A stretch of 64,000 nt of DNA from an uncultured Halobacteriovorax sp. (GTDB taxonomy: Bacteria > Bdellovibrionota > Bacteriovoracia > Bacteriovoracales > Bacteriovoracaceae): contig CAJXVS010000003.1 of the NCBI GenBank assembly GCA_913061265.1, positions 62,001 to 126,000 of the forward strand, read 5' to 3'. The notes beneath the pieces are model-generated. The model searched no databases. It worked only from the letters and a program-made list of their open reading frames with translations, and had not been told where the DNA came from. The position numbers were made by a program, and so were the translations under genes. This document shows, in pieces, positions 42,356 to 52,072 of this stretch (the stretch's first letter is position 1; the number at the start of each line of letters is the position of its first letter).

Positions 42356-44079
42356 TCAACTTTATAGGCCTTCCATTTATCTGACTTTAAATGAACCTCT
42401 AGTTTAAGATTCCAATCTGGAGGAGTTACAATATGGCTGAACTTATACTTCTTTTTCAGTAGGCCCCAATCGATCGAGTCTTTCTCCTGCCAATAAGACC
42501 TTACCCATGAATCGAGGAGCTCAATATTATTTCGGTAATCCTTGGCGGGCTTAAAAAAATTAATGCCGTAAAGATCAATCATATACCTCGAAGAGTCTTG
42601 AATCTTTTCTGGGTTATATAATAAATCATCAATAGTATCGAGTTCAAAGACAATGGGCTGACCAGAAATTAATTGAAATTGCTTAATGCCTGGAGAGGTA
42701 AGTAAAAGAGATGAGCTTTTCTTTAAGGCCATTAATTGCGAATCATTCTTATAATATTTAAGCTGAGATTTATTATAAGAGTAAGCTTTTGGTAAATAAT
42801 AAAGCTGAGTCCCAAGGGTAAAGATAAAACAAATAGCGACCATCCCCCTCAAAACCTTATGAGGTATTTCATAAGTCCTCTTTAGGAAGCTTAGCTTTTG
42901 AGAGAAGAGAAGAAGTAAGAAAGACCCTAGATAAAGACCAAAAAGAAGGTTCTTAAACTTTTCGATCTGCCCTGAGAAGAGGATCTCGCCTTTTCCAACA
43001 TAAAGAATATTAAGGAATACAATGACGTAGAAGAGTAAAGTTAGAAGACTCGACAAAGTTCTCCCCTTCATCGCCTTTAAGAAGAAATAGGAGGCTCCAA
43101 AGAGAATAATAAAGTTCAGCAACCTTGAAGGCATTAACCCCCACCAAATATTCGGGATCATAAGATGTAGACTATGCCCTAGAAATCCGTGGATGATTGC
43201 GATAACAAAGAATGCACTGAAAGATATTTTTATGAGCTTGTTTTCGTTATTTAGGAATAATGACGTCAGAATCATTAGGGAAACCCAGATCCCTTTGTCT
43301 AATAGGCTATAAGGTTGTTGATGAAGATCCCAAAGTTGTAGGTACGAGTAAAAGTCTCCTGCCTCAGCGTTAAAGAAGGAAGAGGAACCCGAATCGCTTG
43401 AAAGAGTATAAAAAAGGATTGAGGCGGTTATTCCAAGAACTAAAGGAAGAAGAACTCGCTTATGATCCTTGATATTTTTATCTAAGACCTCAAAGAGAAG
43501 CATTCCTGAAATAGCCCATGCCCCTAAGGTTAGATGAAAGATTGGCGAAAAGCCCATAAGAAAGGCACTCTTTTTGCTCCTTGAGCTACTATGATAAACC
43601 AATAAAAGTAAGCTTAAGATCAAGCCGAAATGACCTTGTGGGTTTTTAGTATTAACAATGGATACATCATAGTTGACTCCAAACTCATAGAGTAAAAAGT
43701 AGTCAACCATAACAACTGCTGCAATTACCCAAAATGAAGAGAAAAAGCTAAGACCAATAAAGCCAAGTGTGAAAAAAGAGAGGCCTCCTAACAGAGAGGA
43801 AGTTAAAATCGCCAAGCTGTATTCGCTAAAGCCTAAACGCAGTAGGCCTTCAGCGCCTATATAGAAAAAGCTATTTAGTCTGTTCTGAAAGTAATACTGC
43901 GGCGTCTCTATTGAGTACTCAACAAGCCCGGCCTTAAAAGCCGCGTTTTCTACAATATCATTCCAAGTCAGGTAGTGAGAGCCCCCAAAAATGGCGCCAA
44001 TAATGAACAGAAGGCTCAAGATAATCTCTTTTTTATAGCTTTCTGTGAATTTTAGTAATGATATTTGAATGTTAGCCAT
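42352..44079 (-). CDS. Polytopic membrane protein, possible glycosyltransferase
   Basis: 575 aa with about ten hydrophobic segments followed by a C-terminal soluble domain (DSRYMIDLYGINFFKPA, IVTPPDWNLKLEVHLKS). The arrangement suggests a GT-C-type or polyprenyl-linked sugar transferase, but no D/E catalytic motif was identified. Adjacent to the carbamoyltransferase gene. Confidence 0.5.
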   Translation of the reverse strand: MANIQISLLKFTESYKKEIILSLLFIIGAIFGGSHYLTWNDIVENAAFKAGLVEYSIETPQYYFQNRLNSFFYIGAEGLLRLGFSEYSLAILTSSLLGGLSFFTLGFIGLSFFSSFWVIAAVVMVDYFLLYEFGVNYDVSIVNTKNPQGHFGLILSLLLLVYHSSSRSKKSAFLMGFSPIFHLTLGAWAISGMLLFEVLDKNIKDHKRVLLPLVLGITASILFYTLSSDSGSSSFFNAEAGDFYSYLQLWDLHQQPYSLLDKGIWVSLMILTSLFLNNENKLIKISFSAFFVIAIIHGFLGHSLHLMIPNIWWGLMPSRLLNFIILFGASYFFLKAMKGRTLSSLLTLLFYVIVFLNILYVGKGEILFSGQIEKFKNLLFGLYLGSFLLLLFSQKLSFLKRTYEIPHKVLRGMVAICFIFTLGTQLYYLPKAYSYNKSQLKYYKNDSQLMALKKSSSLLLTSPGIKQFQLISGQPIVFELDTIDDLLYNPEKIQDSSRYMIDLYGINFFKPAKDYRNNIELLDSWVRSYWQEKDSIDWGLLKKKYKFSHIVTPPDWNLKLEVHLKSDKWKAYKVD

Positions 44080-44173
44080 TTGCTACCGTATTCTTGATAA
44101 ACTCTAATTATCAGTAATGACAATTTCTTATAAAACCGATCTATGTTAATATTATAGAATCAGGAAGGCTTAA

Positions 44174-45694
44174 TTGCGAATTCTATTTATTGTATCAGAA
44201 ATTATAATTAGTGAACCACTAGGCGTCTTACTCCTTTCTTCGATCTGTAAGGAGAAGGGTCATTCGACTAAGCTTTGTGCTCTAAATGAGAATGACGTTT
44301 TTGATCAAATCAAAGACTTTGCCCCTGATCTTATCGCCTATAGTGCGATGACTGCTGATATAAAGCAATTCAAGATCTTTGATGAAAGACTTCTCTCTTC
44401 AGGTCACCAAGATATTATTAGAATAATGGGTGGACCTCACCCAACTTATTTTTCAGATATTATAGATGAGATGTACTTAGATGCTATTTGTATTGGAGAA
44501 GGAGATAATGCCATTCTAAAGATTTGCGAATGCATTGACTCTAATAAACCTATTATTAATATTCCAAATGTTATCTCTTCCATTGATAAAGACTTAAAGA
44601 AAGAACTTATCAATGACCTAGACATCTTCCCTCTTCCTGATAGAGAAATGCTTTATGAAGCTCGTCCTCATTATCAAAAGCTAGGATTAAGATCTGTTCT
44701 TACTGCTAGAGGCTGCGCCTTCAATTGCACCTATTGTTATGTCCATTCATTTAATAAGATGTTCAAAGGCCTTGGGGAAAAAGTACGAAGAAGAAAACCA
44801 CAGGCCATCATCGATGAGCTTAAAACAGTTATAGCTGCAGATAAATACACAAAGTTTGTCCGCTTTGCTGATGACACCTTTATCTACACAGTAGATGATT
44901 GGTTCTTAGAATTTTCAGAACTCTACAGAACAGAGATTGGTCTTCCTTTTTATTGCCTCATGAGATCAAATACCTTTACTGAAGAGATCGCATCAATCCT
45001 AGCGAAAATGGGTTGCGTCTCAGTTGGTATGTCCATTGAATCTGGAAATTCAACAATGCGATCAAAGATTCTAAAAAGATATATTCCTAATAAGATCATA
45101 GTCCAATCCTTTGAATTGGCGCGAAAGCATAAGATCAACACTTATGCTAATTCAATGCTGGCCTTGCCTGGTGGATCATTAAAAGATGATATAGACACCT
45201 TTCTCTTCTCAAGAGATCTTAATGTTAGCGCTCCTACCTTTTCAATCTTTTGTCCTTACCCAGGCCTTGAGTTAACAGACTACGCTTTAGAAAATGGGTT
45301 TCTCGATCCAGACTATAGCTATGAAAATAAATATGGCTCACCTTCAGTTCTTAATGGTTATACTGAAAAAGAAAAACAGATCCAAGTTAGGCTCCAACAC
45401 TTAGGGCCTCTCTTTTGTGTTTTACCAAAGATCGCAACGCCCCTTCTTCTCCTCTTGATTAAACTACCCTTTACTTCGCTCTACCATAAGATTGGCGCAA
45501 CCTTTGAAGTATTCGCCTTATCGACTAGAATCTTTAAAAATATTTATCCAAAGAATCCGATACACTTTTTAAAGGTCGCTATTGATTCTATTGCTTACGC
45601 CCATAAATCAAGTGATGAAAAAGACTCGCTGAAAGAAATGACGGCAATGGAAGGTGGACCAAGTCGTGATGTAAAAAGGTACAAGAATGTTTAA
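44174..45694 (+). CDS. B12-binding-type radical SAM enzyme coupled to aminotransferase
   Basis: Starts with TTG and AGGAAGG ribosome-binding site. Cobalamin-like N-domain (SICKEKGHSTKLCALN, MGGPHPTYFSDII), radical SAM motif CAFNCTYC (Cys181, 185, 188), then a C-terminal domain with hydrophobic helices. The gene end overlaps the next start by 8 bases, so an operonic link with the aminotransferase is strong. Confidence 0.85.
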   Translation: MRILFIVSEIIISEPLGVLLLSSICKEKGHSTKLCALNENDVFDQIKDFAPDLIAYSAMTADIKQFKIFDERLLSSGHQDIIRIMGGPHPTYFSDIIDEMYLDAICIGEGDNAILKICECIDSNKPIINIPNVISSIDKDLKKELINDLDIFPLPDREMLYEARPHYQKLGLRSVLTARGCAFNCTYCYVHSFNKMFKGLGEKVRRRKPQAIIDELKTVIAADKYTKFVRFADDTFIYTVDDWFLEFSELYRTEIGLPFYCLMRSNTFTEEIASILAKMGCVSVGMSIESGNSTMRSKILKRYIPNKIIVQSFELARKHKINTYANSMLALPGGSLKDDIDTFLFSRDLNVSAPTFSIFCPYPGLELTDYALENGFLDPDYSYENKYGSPSVLNGYTEKEKQIQVRLQHLGPLFCVLPKIATPLLLLLIKLPFTSLYHKIGATFEVFALSTRIFKNIYPKNPIHFLKVAIDSIAYAHKSSDEKDSLKEMTAMEGGPSRDVKRYKNV

Positions 45695-47066
45695 GCTTGA
45701 AGAGGTCTCTGATCTTTCTTGCTCTGAAACAGATAAGCTATACAGAGACTTTGTTAACACCCCTCTAGCGGCCATTTTTAAGATTCTAGGCCTTACTCCT
45801 TTTGATTATACTCATGCCAGCGGGTCTTTTATCTATTTGAAGAATGGTAAAAAGATCTTAGATTATTCTTCTTCATGCGGGGTCTTAAACCTAGGGCATA
45901 ATCATATAGAGATAAAGGCCGCGGAACAGTACTGCCTAGATAATGATCTTGTGGATATGTTAAAGTTTGGCAATCATAAGCTTCAGGCCGTCTTGGCCCA
46001 TAACCTAGCAGAACTCCTTCCAGGAGAATTGAACACCTCTTTTTTTTCAGTAAGTGGTGCTGAGGCCAATGAAGCCGCATTAAAGTTAGCGGCTAGGGCG
46101 CAGTCTAAAGAAAAAAAGTATTATATAAGAACTGTCGGCTCTTTTCATGGAAAGACTCATGGCATTCTACCTTTTACAGAATCAGAAAACTTTAGCACCG
46201 GCTTTCATGTAGGAATTGATCCTAGTTCAGTACTGACAGTGCCCTTTAATGATCTTCCGGCTCTAATGAAAGTTACCGAACAGTATAAAGACCAGATCAT
46301 TGCCATCATTGTAGAACCTATTCAAGGTCAAGATATCTCAACACCAACAACGGGCTATCTCAATCAATTGGTTAAGCTTTGTAAAGAGCAGAAGATCTTA
46401 AGCATCTTTGATGAAATCAAAGTGGGACTCTTTCGCTGCGGAAGTCTTTTCTCATTCATGAATGAAGACAATGCTACTCCGGATATCCTGACGGTTTCTA
46501 AATCTTTAGGTGGAGGAAGAAGGGCGATTAGCGCAATGATCACTTCTTCAAAGATCTATAAGAAGGCCTACGGTAAGAAAATGGATAGCACCCTTCACTC
46601 GAGCACCTTTAGTGGAGTTGGATCAAGCTGCGCTGTCGCCATAAAGACTTTAGAGATTCTTGATAGAAAGGACTTTCAAGATCAAGTTAAAGAAAATGAG
46701 CTTTATTTCTTAGAGGGTTTAAATAAATTAAAAGCAAAGTACCCAGACAAGATCATAGAAGTGAGAGGTCAGGGAATGTACTTAGGTCTTAAGCTTAGAT
46801 TTCCATCCTCAGGAATGAAGAAGATCAACCTCCCCTTCTCAGGAAAATTTGAAATCGCTTGCATGGGATCGGTCATTAGAGAGCTCTTTAAGACTTATGG
46901 TATCTTAACCTTCTTTACAGGAGCTGCTCCTGATGTCCTTCATATCATGCCTCCCTTAACCACCAATAAGGTTGAATTAGATTACTTCATAGAATCAATG
47001 GATCAATTACTCGGTGACAACTTTTATAAACTTTTCAAAAGGTTTGTAGAGGGAACTCTTTTTTAA
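45687..47066 (+). CDS. Class III PLP aminotransferase
   Basis: 459 aa. PLP-Lys in SKSLGGG (Lys272), Asp in FDEIKVG (242), the SGAEANEAALKLA block at 123-135 and SFHGKTHG at 152-159 are typical of ornithine/diaminobutyrate/GABA transaminases. The commonly found Gln after DE(V/I) is Lys here, so specificity may differ. It probably gives an amino group to a product of the overlapping radical SAM enzyme. Its 3' end overlaps the convergent YfhO-like gene by 60 bases. Confidence 0.88.
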   Translation: MFKLEEVSDLSCSETDKLYRDFVNTPLAAIFKILGLTPFDYTHASGSFIYLKNGKKILDYSSSCGVLNLGHNHIEIKAAEQYCLDNDLVDMLKFGNHKLQAVLAHNLAELLPGELNTSFFSVSGAEANEAALKLAARAQSKEKKYYIRTVGSFHGKTHGILPFTESENFSTGFHVGIDPSSVLTVPFNDLPALMKVTEQYKDQIIAIIVEPIQGQDISTPTTGYLNQLVKLCKEQKILSIFDEIKVGLFRCGSLFSFMNEDNATPDILTVSKSLGGGRRAISAMITSSKIYKKAYGKKMDSTLHSSTFSGVGSSCAVAIKTLEILDRKDFQDQVKENELYFLEGLNKLKAKYPDKIIEVRGQGMYLGLKLRFPSSGMKKINLPFSGKFEIACMGSVIRELFKTYGILTFFTGAAPDVLHIMPPLTTNKVELDYFIESMDQLLGDNFYKLFKRFVEGTLF

Positions 47067-48809
47067 GGCCACTAATAAAAGAATTGTTAGTAAGCTAATG
47101 AACAGGCCAATCTTAAAAGAAACTGGATCATATTTTAAGAGAACACTTCCCTTCTTTTTAACTAGTAGACTTATAAGTCCATTTTCATTTTGAACCGTGC
47201 AATCAGGGGTGCATTTCCATCCCTCAAGAAAGTTATGATTCACCGTATACTTCCCAATCTCATCGGCTTGGATCTCTAAGGTTGAACTGGTTCTTGAGGT
47301 GATCTTAACTTCTTCATTATTAAAAGAGACTTCTCCTTTAAACTCCGGATCTTCAATATTAAGAACAGAAACTTTCATTGAATGATTCTCGATGCTAAAA
47401 GAGATTCCCTTATTATTTAGATAAGCGGGGTAGAATCCTTGTTCATGAGAGTCAGCATATTTTTTATCTTCACGCCAGGTCTCCACGTAGTGAAACTTCT
47501 CTGAAGGATTCTTCGCGATCGGTGCAAGGGTAAATGTATTCGATAGAACTTTATGACTAACACTTCCCATGGTTAAGAGAGATAGCGAAGTTATGGCAAG
47601 GACTAAGCTAAGCCTTACCGCTTTTGATTTTTGTTTTAGTATCTTTTCTAAAAGAGCAGAAATAAGGATGCATATAAAGATAATAAAATAGATTCTAAAT
47701 CGAGTTGAATGGCGCATACTTTCAAAAGGAGGAAAGAGCTTTAAGAGCCCCCATAAAGAAGGACTAAGCCTATCTCCAAAAGTTAGAAGAAGGATAATCA
47801 AACTTAGACCCATCTCTTGTAAGTATTTCTTCTTCCATAGGTGATAGATGATTGAGAGGATGGCACTGGCCAGAAAAAACCATCCTATATACATACCATT
47901 TTCATCCCAGCCATAATCCATTCCGGTCAAGAAGCTTGGGGTGTCAGTTATATTCACCATCTTCTTCATGAAGTCTTGAAAGAAGGTCAGATCATGAGAC
48001 TCGTAAACGATTTGTTCACTATTGACCATTGAGTGCAATAAAGAGCTTAAACTAAAGCCTGAAACATCATCAATTCTTCTTGGGTGACGAGACATATACT
48101 CAAGAGATGGTAAAAGCTTGATCGCCGATAAGCAGGCCGTAGCTATAGCGCCTAGACTTATAAACCGTAAATTGGATATGAATTGATTCTGATTTCCACT
48201 AAAGAGGCTGATAAGGATTAAGACAATTCCTAACATCGCTAAGAGGTAAACCCCTCCACCTAGGAAGATAAGAGTAAGAAGGAGGACAAACGAGATGAAC
48301 TGCTTCTTCCTCAAGGAAAGTAGAACTAAAGGAAGAAAAAAAGCTGGCAAGAATTCGTATTGGCCTTGAGCTATATTTAAAGCGTGATAGGAATTAAGGC
48401 CAAAGACCAAACTTCCTATCAAGGAGATATCATTTCTAAATTGATAGTCTTTTAAAAGATGAAACATCCCTGCTGTGCCTACTAAAGCATGTAATAAAAT
48501 TTCAATCTTTAGGGCCAAGAGATGATTGAAAATGAAATAGAGAAGGTTAAAAGGTGAAAGACTATGAGAGAATGGGGTGGCCAATAGAGGAACCCCCCCC
48601 TGATCATAGAAGTTCAAAAGAGGCATTTCACCAAAGTTTTTCATGGCATCGATGCTGACACTTAGAGTAAAGAAATTATAATCAAAGTCTTGAATACCAA
48701 GGAAGTCTATATTCTGAAATATCGGCAAGTAGGCAAAGGTCATAATAAGAGAAATCAAGATATAGGAAAGACTCGTTTTTAGATCATCGTATTCCTTAAA
48801 CACTTTCAT
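47007..48809 (-). CDS. YfhO-like polytopic membrane protein
   Basis: 600 aa, about 11-12 hydrophobic segments and a soluble C-terminal domain with VNHNFLEGWKCTPDC. The Gly-Gly in NFYDQGGVPLLATP around residue 67-80 follows the YfhO/GT-C pattern (xNPYxxGGxPLxA). It likely transfers sugar from a lipid carrier. It contains an 8-base G run in the coding strand (see repeat). Confidence 0.65.
   Translation of the reverse strand: MKVFKEYDDLKTSLSYILISLIMTFAYLPIFQNIDFLGIQDFDYNFFTLSVSIDAMKNFGEMPLLNFYDQGGVPLLATPFSHSLSPFNLLYFIFNHLLALKIEILLHALVGTAGMFHLLKDYQFRNDISLIGSLVFGLNSYHALNIAQGQYEFLPAFFLPLVLLSLRKKQFISFVLLLTLIFLGGGVYLLAMLGIVLILISLFSGNQNQFISNLRFISLGAIATACLSAIKLLPSLEYMSRHPRRIDDVSGFSLSSLLHSMVNSEQIVYESHDLTFFQDFMKKMVNITDTPSFLTGMDYGWDENGMYIGWFFLASAILSIIYHLWKKKYLQEMGLSLIILLLTFGDRLSPSLWGLLKLFPPFESMRHSTRFRIYFIIFICILISALLEKILKQKSKAVRLSLVLAITSLSLLTMGSVSHKVLSNTFTLAPIAKNPSEKFHYVETWREDKKYADSHEQGFYPAYLNNKGISFSIENHSMKVSVLNIEDPEFKGEVSFNNEEVKITSRTSSTLEIQADEIGKYTVNHNFLEGWKCTPDCTVQNENGLISLLVKKKGSVLLKYDPVSFKIGLFISLLTILLLVALKKSSLYKPFEKFIKVVTE
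48593..48600. repeat. G8 (C8 on plus strand) homopolymer in YfhO-like gene
   Basis: Eight G in a row span the Gly-Gly codons (CAG GGG GGG GTT). Such runs may slip and switch the frame. Direct observation; phase variation is an inference. Confidence 0.9.
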
Positions 48810-48905
48810 CTATAAACCTCCTTCTTGATGGCCGCCTCTACTTATGCCGGTTGCATTGCGATATATTAAATTTACCATTTTAGATTGTTGACGTATAGTA
48901 TCAGA

Positions 48906-49616
48906 ATGAATGATGTCTCCATAATACTTGCACTTTACAACGAAGAAAAAAATGCACGTCCAGTGATTGATCAAATCTTTGAGCATTTTGGTAGTGATAC
49001 AGAGCTTGTTGTAATCGATGATGGAAGTACAGACGGAACAGAGAAAGAGATCCCTAAAGAGTCATGTGTCTTTATTAAACATGAAGTCAATCAAGGCAAG
49101 GGCATAGCCATTAAAAATGGCGTTGCTAAGGCCAGTAAAGAGATCATCGCCTTTATTGATGGTGACTTACAAGATAACCCCGAGGATTTAATTGCCGTTT
49201 GTGACCTCGTTCGAAGAGGCAGCGATATGGCGATCGGCTCTAGGTTTATGAAAATGGGTGATACTGATCGTTTTGATGATAAAGCGGTTAAGCCTATCAA
49301 CGAGTTTGGTAATAAGTCCTTAACAAGAATTATCAATTTCTTATTCAGAGGTAAATTAACTGATACTCAAGCATCATTAAAAGCCTTTAAAGCTGAAAAA
49401 TTAAAAGCACTTCCTATAGCTGCTAAAAGATATGAGATCGAAACCGAATTGGTTATCAGGTCTTTAAAAAGAAAATACTCGATTGCTGAGCACCCAGTTC
49501 GAAGGTACGAACGTGCCCATGGCATTTCAAACTTATTTGATATTCCCTTTGGCCGTTTACGTTTTGCTTTAAGAGCCACGAGAATAATCTTTTGCGGTTT
49601 CTTTATATGGAAATAG
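48906..49616 (+). CDS. GT2 family glycosyltransferase
   Basis: 236 aa from the ATG at 48906, the usual start for the family (MNDVSIILALYNEEKN). The TTG at 48885 is possible; neither has a clear ribosome-binding site. Motifs: VVIDDGSTDGTEKEI, GKGIAIKNG and DGDLQDNPED (DXD-like), the dolichol-phosphate mannosyltransferase type. Likely makes polyprenyl-phosphate sugar. Confidence 0.85.
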   Translation: MNDVSIILALYNEEKNARPVIDQIFEHFGSDTELVVIDDGSTDGTEKEIPKESCVFIKHEVNQGKGIAIKNGVAKASKEIIAFIDGDLQDNPEDLIAVCDLVRRGSDMAIGSRFMKMGDTDRFDDKAVKPINEFGNKSLTRIINFLFRGKLTDTQASLKAFKAEKLKALPIAAKRYEIETELVIRSLKRKYSIAEHPVRRYERAHGISNLFDIPFGRLRFALRATRIIFCGFFIWK

Positions 49617-50686
49617 AAAATAAGAAATCAGAGATTCTTAGTTTTCTCAACGCAGGGTCTCTCTTTAATAATGAGGGGGGAATTTATGCCTGGCTATCAA
49701 ACGACAACGGACCTTCCTTTCTTTACAGTGAAATATCAGGTTACTTCCTCACTTTGACTTCCTTTCTTTATTCAGTAGGAGATTTAAACGAAGATGATCC
49801 TGCCTTTAAGCAAGCTCATAAAACATGCAACTGGCTTTTAAATTCTATGCTGACAGAGAATGGCTCATTCATTGATAGAGTGACTCATAATGAATTAGGA
49901 TCGAGGACTTTCTTCTTTGATGACTTCATGATCATCCAAGGGCTTCTTAATTACTCAAGCCAAATTGAAGACAAGGAGCTTACAGAAAAGACTCTTGTCC
50001 TTTTAAAAAAACTATCTCTTTTTTGGAGAGATGATGAAGATTATAATAGTTTAAAGAACCTCAAGGGCGAGAATCTTGATTCCCAAGAAACATGGTCAAC
50101 CACAGTAGGCCCTCACCATTTAAAAGGCGTCCTACCATTACTTAAAGCCTATCACCTAACAAAGGATCCTTTTTATAAGGAAGAAGCTTATAGGCTAAAA
50201 GACTTTATCTTAAAGAATTTCTTAAAAGACGGCCTACTTGAATCTGAAGCCGGCTCAATTCATAGTCATCCTTTATTATACGCTTTAGAAGGAATGATCA
50301 CTTTTTACAATGAGTTTCCTGAAGAAGACCTTAAAAAGCTTATTCTGGTAAATTTTAAGTCCCTTTCAAGCAAGATTATTAAAGGAAGTATTCCTCGCTA
50401 TAAGAAAGAAGGTGAGATGAATCACTCCCCTCGACTTGATATCTATTTCCAGTACTTAAGAGTTGAGAGCTTGATCAATCACCTAGATATCGCCAAGTTA
50501 GAATGTAAGAAAAAAATGATAATTGAAAATATAGAAGAGTATTATAATAAAGATTCTTACTTATTTGGAGCAGATGGACTTGGCAAAGATATTAATCATA
50601 GAACTTCTTGGATTAACTTTATGGCCCTTCAATATTACGCAAGTTTAGATAAAGATAAATCACTCCTCCTCAGGTACTTGGTATAA
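49607..50686 (+). CDS. Alpha/alpha-toroid protein, possible glycoside hydrolase or epimerase-like
   Basis: 359 aa from ATG 49607; an upstream TTG at 49592 is also in frame. Multiple helix repeats (RTFFFDDFMIIQGLLNY, TWSTTVGPHHLKGVLPLLKAYHLTKDP, SHPLLYALEGMITFYNEF) fit the (alpha/alpha)6 toroid fold shared by glycoside hydrolases and N-acylglucosamine 2-epimerases. The start overlaps the GT2 gene by 10 bases. Confidence 0.55.
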   Translation: MEIENKKSEILSFLNAGSLFNNEGGIYAWLSNDNGPSFLYSEISGYFLTLTSFLYSVGDLNEDDPAFKQAHKTCNWLLNSMLTENGSFIDRVTHNELGSRTFFFDDFMIIQGLLNYSSQIEDKELTEKTLVLLKKLSLFWRDDEDYNSLKNLKGENLDSQETWSTTVGPHHLKGVLPLLKAYHLTKDPFYKEEAYRLKDFILKNFLKDGLLESEAGSIHSHPLLYALEGMITFYNEFPEEDLKKLILVNFKSLSSKIIKGSIPRYKKEGEMNHSPRLDIYFQYLRVESLINHLDIAKLECKKKMIIENIEEYYNKDSYLFGADGLGKDINHRTSWINFMALQYYASLDKDKSLLLRYLV

Positions 50687-52072
50687 ATGAAACTGGCCCT
50701 CGTTAATCCCCCGACACTAGATAATGAACAATACACTCGAGAGGGAAGATGTACTCAGTCTAGTTCTTTTTGGTCAATCACTTATCCACCTCTTTCCTTA
50801 GCTCAAATCTCTTCATATACAATGGATCTTATCTCAGATCAGTATGGTTTTGATTTTTCAGCTACGAGTACTGATTTTAAATCCTCTTTAGATGAACTAG
50901 AAAGGCTCCTTCCAGATATCATCGTTATCTCTACAGGGACACCTACAATTGTTACAGACCTTAAGTTTTGCCGCGATCTAAAAGAAAGGCTTAGTTCGAT
51001 TAAGATCATCTTAATAGGAACTCATTCATCTCATTATGCTGAAGAGATTCTTCATGATTATAAAGAGGTAGATTTTATTATTCACGGAGAAGCAGAGGCT
51101 CCAATACGTCAAATAATTAACTCTCTACAAACGGGAAATAAAACTAGATCTTCTATAAAAGGGACCTCGTTTCTCTATGAGGATAAGCTAGTTGAAGATA
51201 AAAGCCTAAATCTTATAAAGGAACTTAATTCTTTAAACATCCCAAATTGGAAACTTTTTGATCTTAGTTCATACAGGCTTCCCCTTCTTGGAAGAAAGTT
51301 CTTATTGATTTCTCCTCAAAGAGGATGCCCTTGGAAATGTACTTTTTGTACAGCGCCTCTTTATTCTGGATCTGCTCTAAGGTCGAGATCAATAGAAAGT
51401 ATTATTAAAGAGATCACTTCCATTAAAAAAGAATTAGGGATTACTGATTTCTTATTCTGGTCTGATACATTTACCGCCAATAAGAAGTTTGTCTTAGAGC
51501 TTTGTAAAGCCCTTGAGCCATTAAATATAAACTGGGTTACAAATTCTAGAATAGATACAATTGATGCAGAGTTAAGTTTGGCCATGAAAAAATCTGGTTG
51601 TTGGCTTCTAACATTTGGAATAGAAAGCACCAACGATCAAACTTTATTAGAAGTTAAAAAAGGATTCTCAAGAGACCAAATCAAAGAAGGTATTGAATCT
51701 CTAAAAGGCAGCGGGATTTTAACTATCGCTCATATAATTGCAGGCCTCCCAAAAGACACACCGAAGAATTTTACTAATACCTACAAAGACGTCTCAAGTC
51801 TTGGGTTTGATTATATTCAATCTTATATGGCCTCTCCTTTTCCAGGGACAGAGTTCTTCTATAATGAGATCAAAGAAAAAAATATTGTTAAAGACCCTTA
51901 CCTTGAGTTTTCTCAAGAAACTTCCCTTTCTAAAGATGAGAAGTGGCTAAAGTCTTATAGAAGTATCAAGCTAAAAAGCACTATTCGCTTGAAAAGTATT
52001 ATCTTTATTTTACTTTGTGCAATAAAATCTTCTTACCTATATGGAATATTTAAAAACAAAAGATATATCTAA
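50687..52072 (+). CDS. B12-binding-type radical SAM enzyme (second pair)
   Basis: 461 aa, radical SAM motif CPWKCTFC (Cys214, 218, 221). The N-domain (PPLSLAQISSYTMDLISDQYG, IILIGTHSSHYAEEIL) is B12-binding-like. Its gene end overlaps the next start by 32 bases, so the 2OG oxygenase is made from the same transcript. Related to the enzyme at 33554. Confidence 0.85.
   Translation: MKLALVNPPTLDNEQYTREGRCTQSSSFWSITYPPLSLAQISSYTMDLISDQYGFDFSATSTDFKSSLDELERLLPDIIVISTGTPTIVTDLKFCRDLKERLSSIKIILIGTHSSHYAEEILHDYKEVDFIIHGEAEAPIRQIINSLQTGNKTRSSIKGTSFLYEDKLVEDKSLNLIKELNSLNIPNWKLFDLSSYRLPLLGRKFLLISPQRGCPWKCTFCTAPLYSGSALRSRSIESIIKEITSIKKELGITDFLFWSDTFTANKKFVLELCKALEPLNINWVTNSRIDTIDAELSLAMKKSGCWLLTFGIESTNDQTLLEVKKGFSRDQIKEGIESLKGSGILTIAHIIAGLPKDTPKNFTNTYKDVSSLGFDYIQSYMASPFPGTEFFYNEIKEKNIVKDPYLEFSQETSLSKDEKWLKSYRSIKLKSTIRLKSIIFILLCAIKSSYLYGIFKNKRYI

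Noticed and set aside
49675-49680. G6 run in the toroid-protein gene as a phase-variation site
   Set aside because: Six G is short for slippage; only the G8 run at 48593 was kept.
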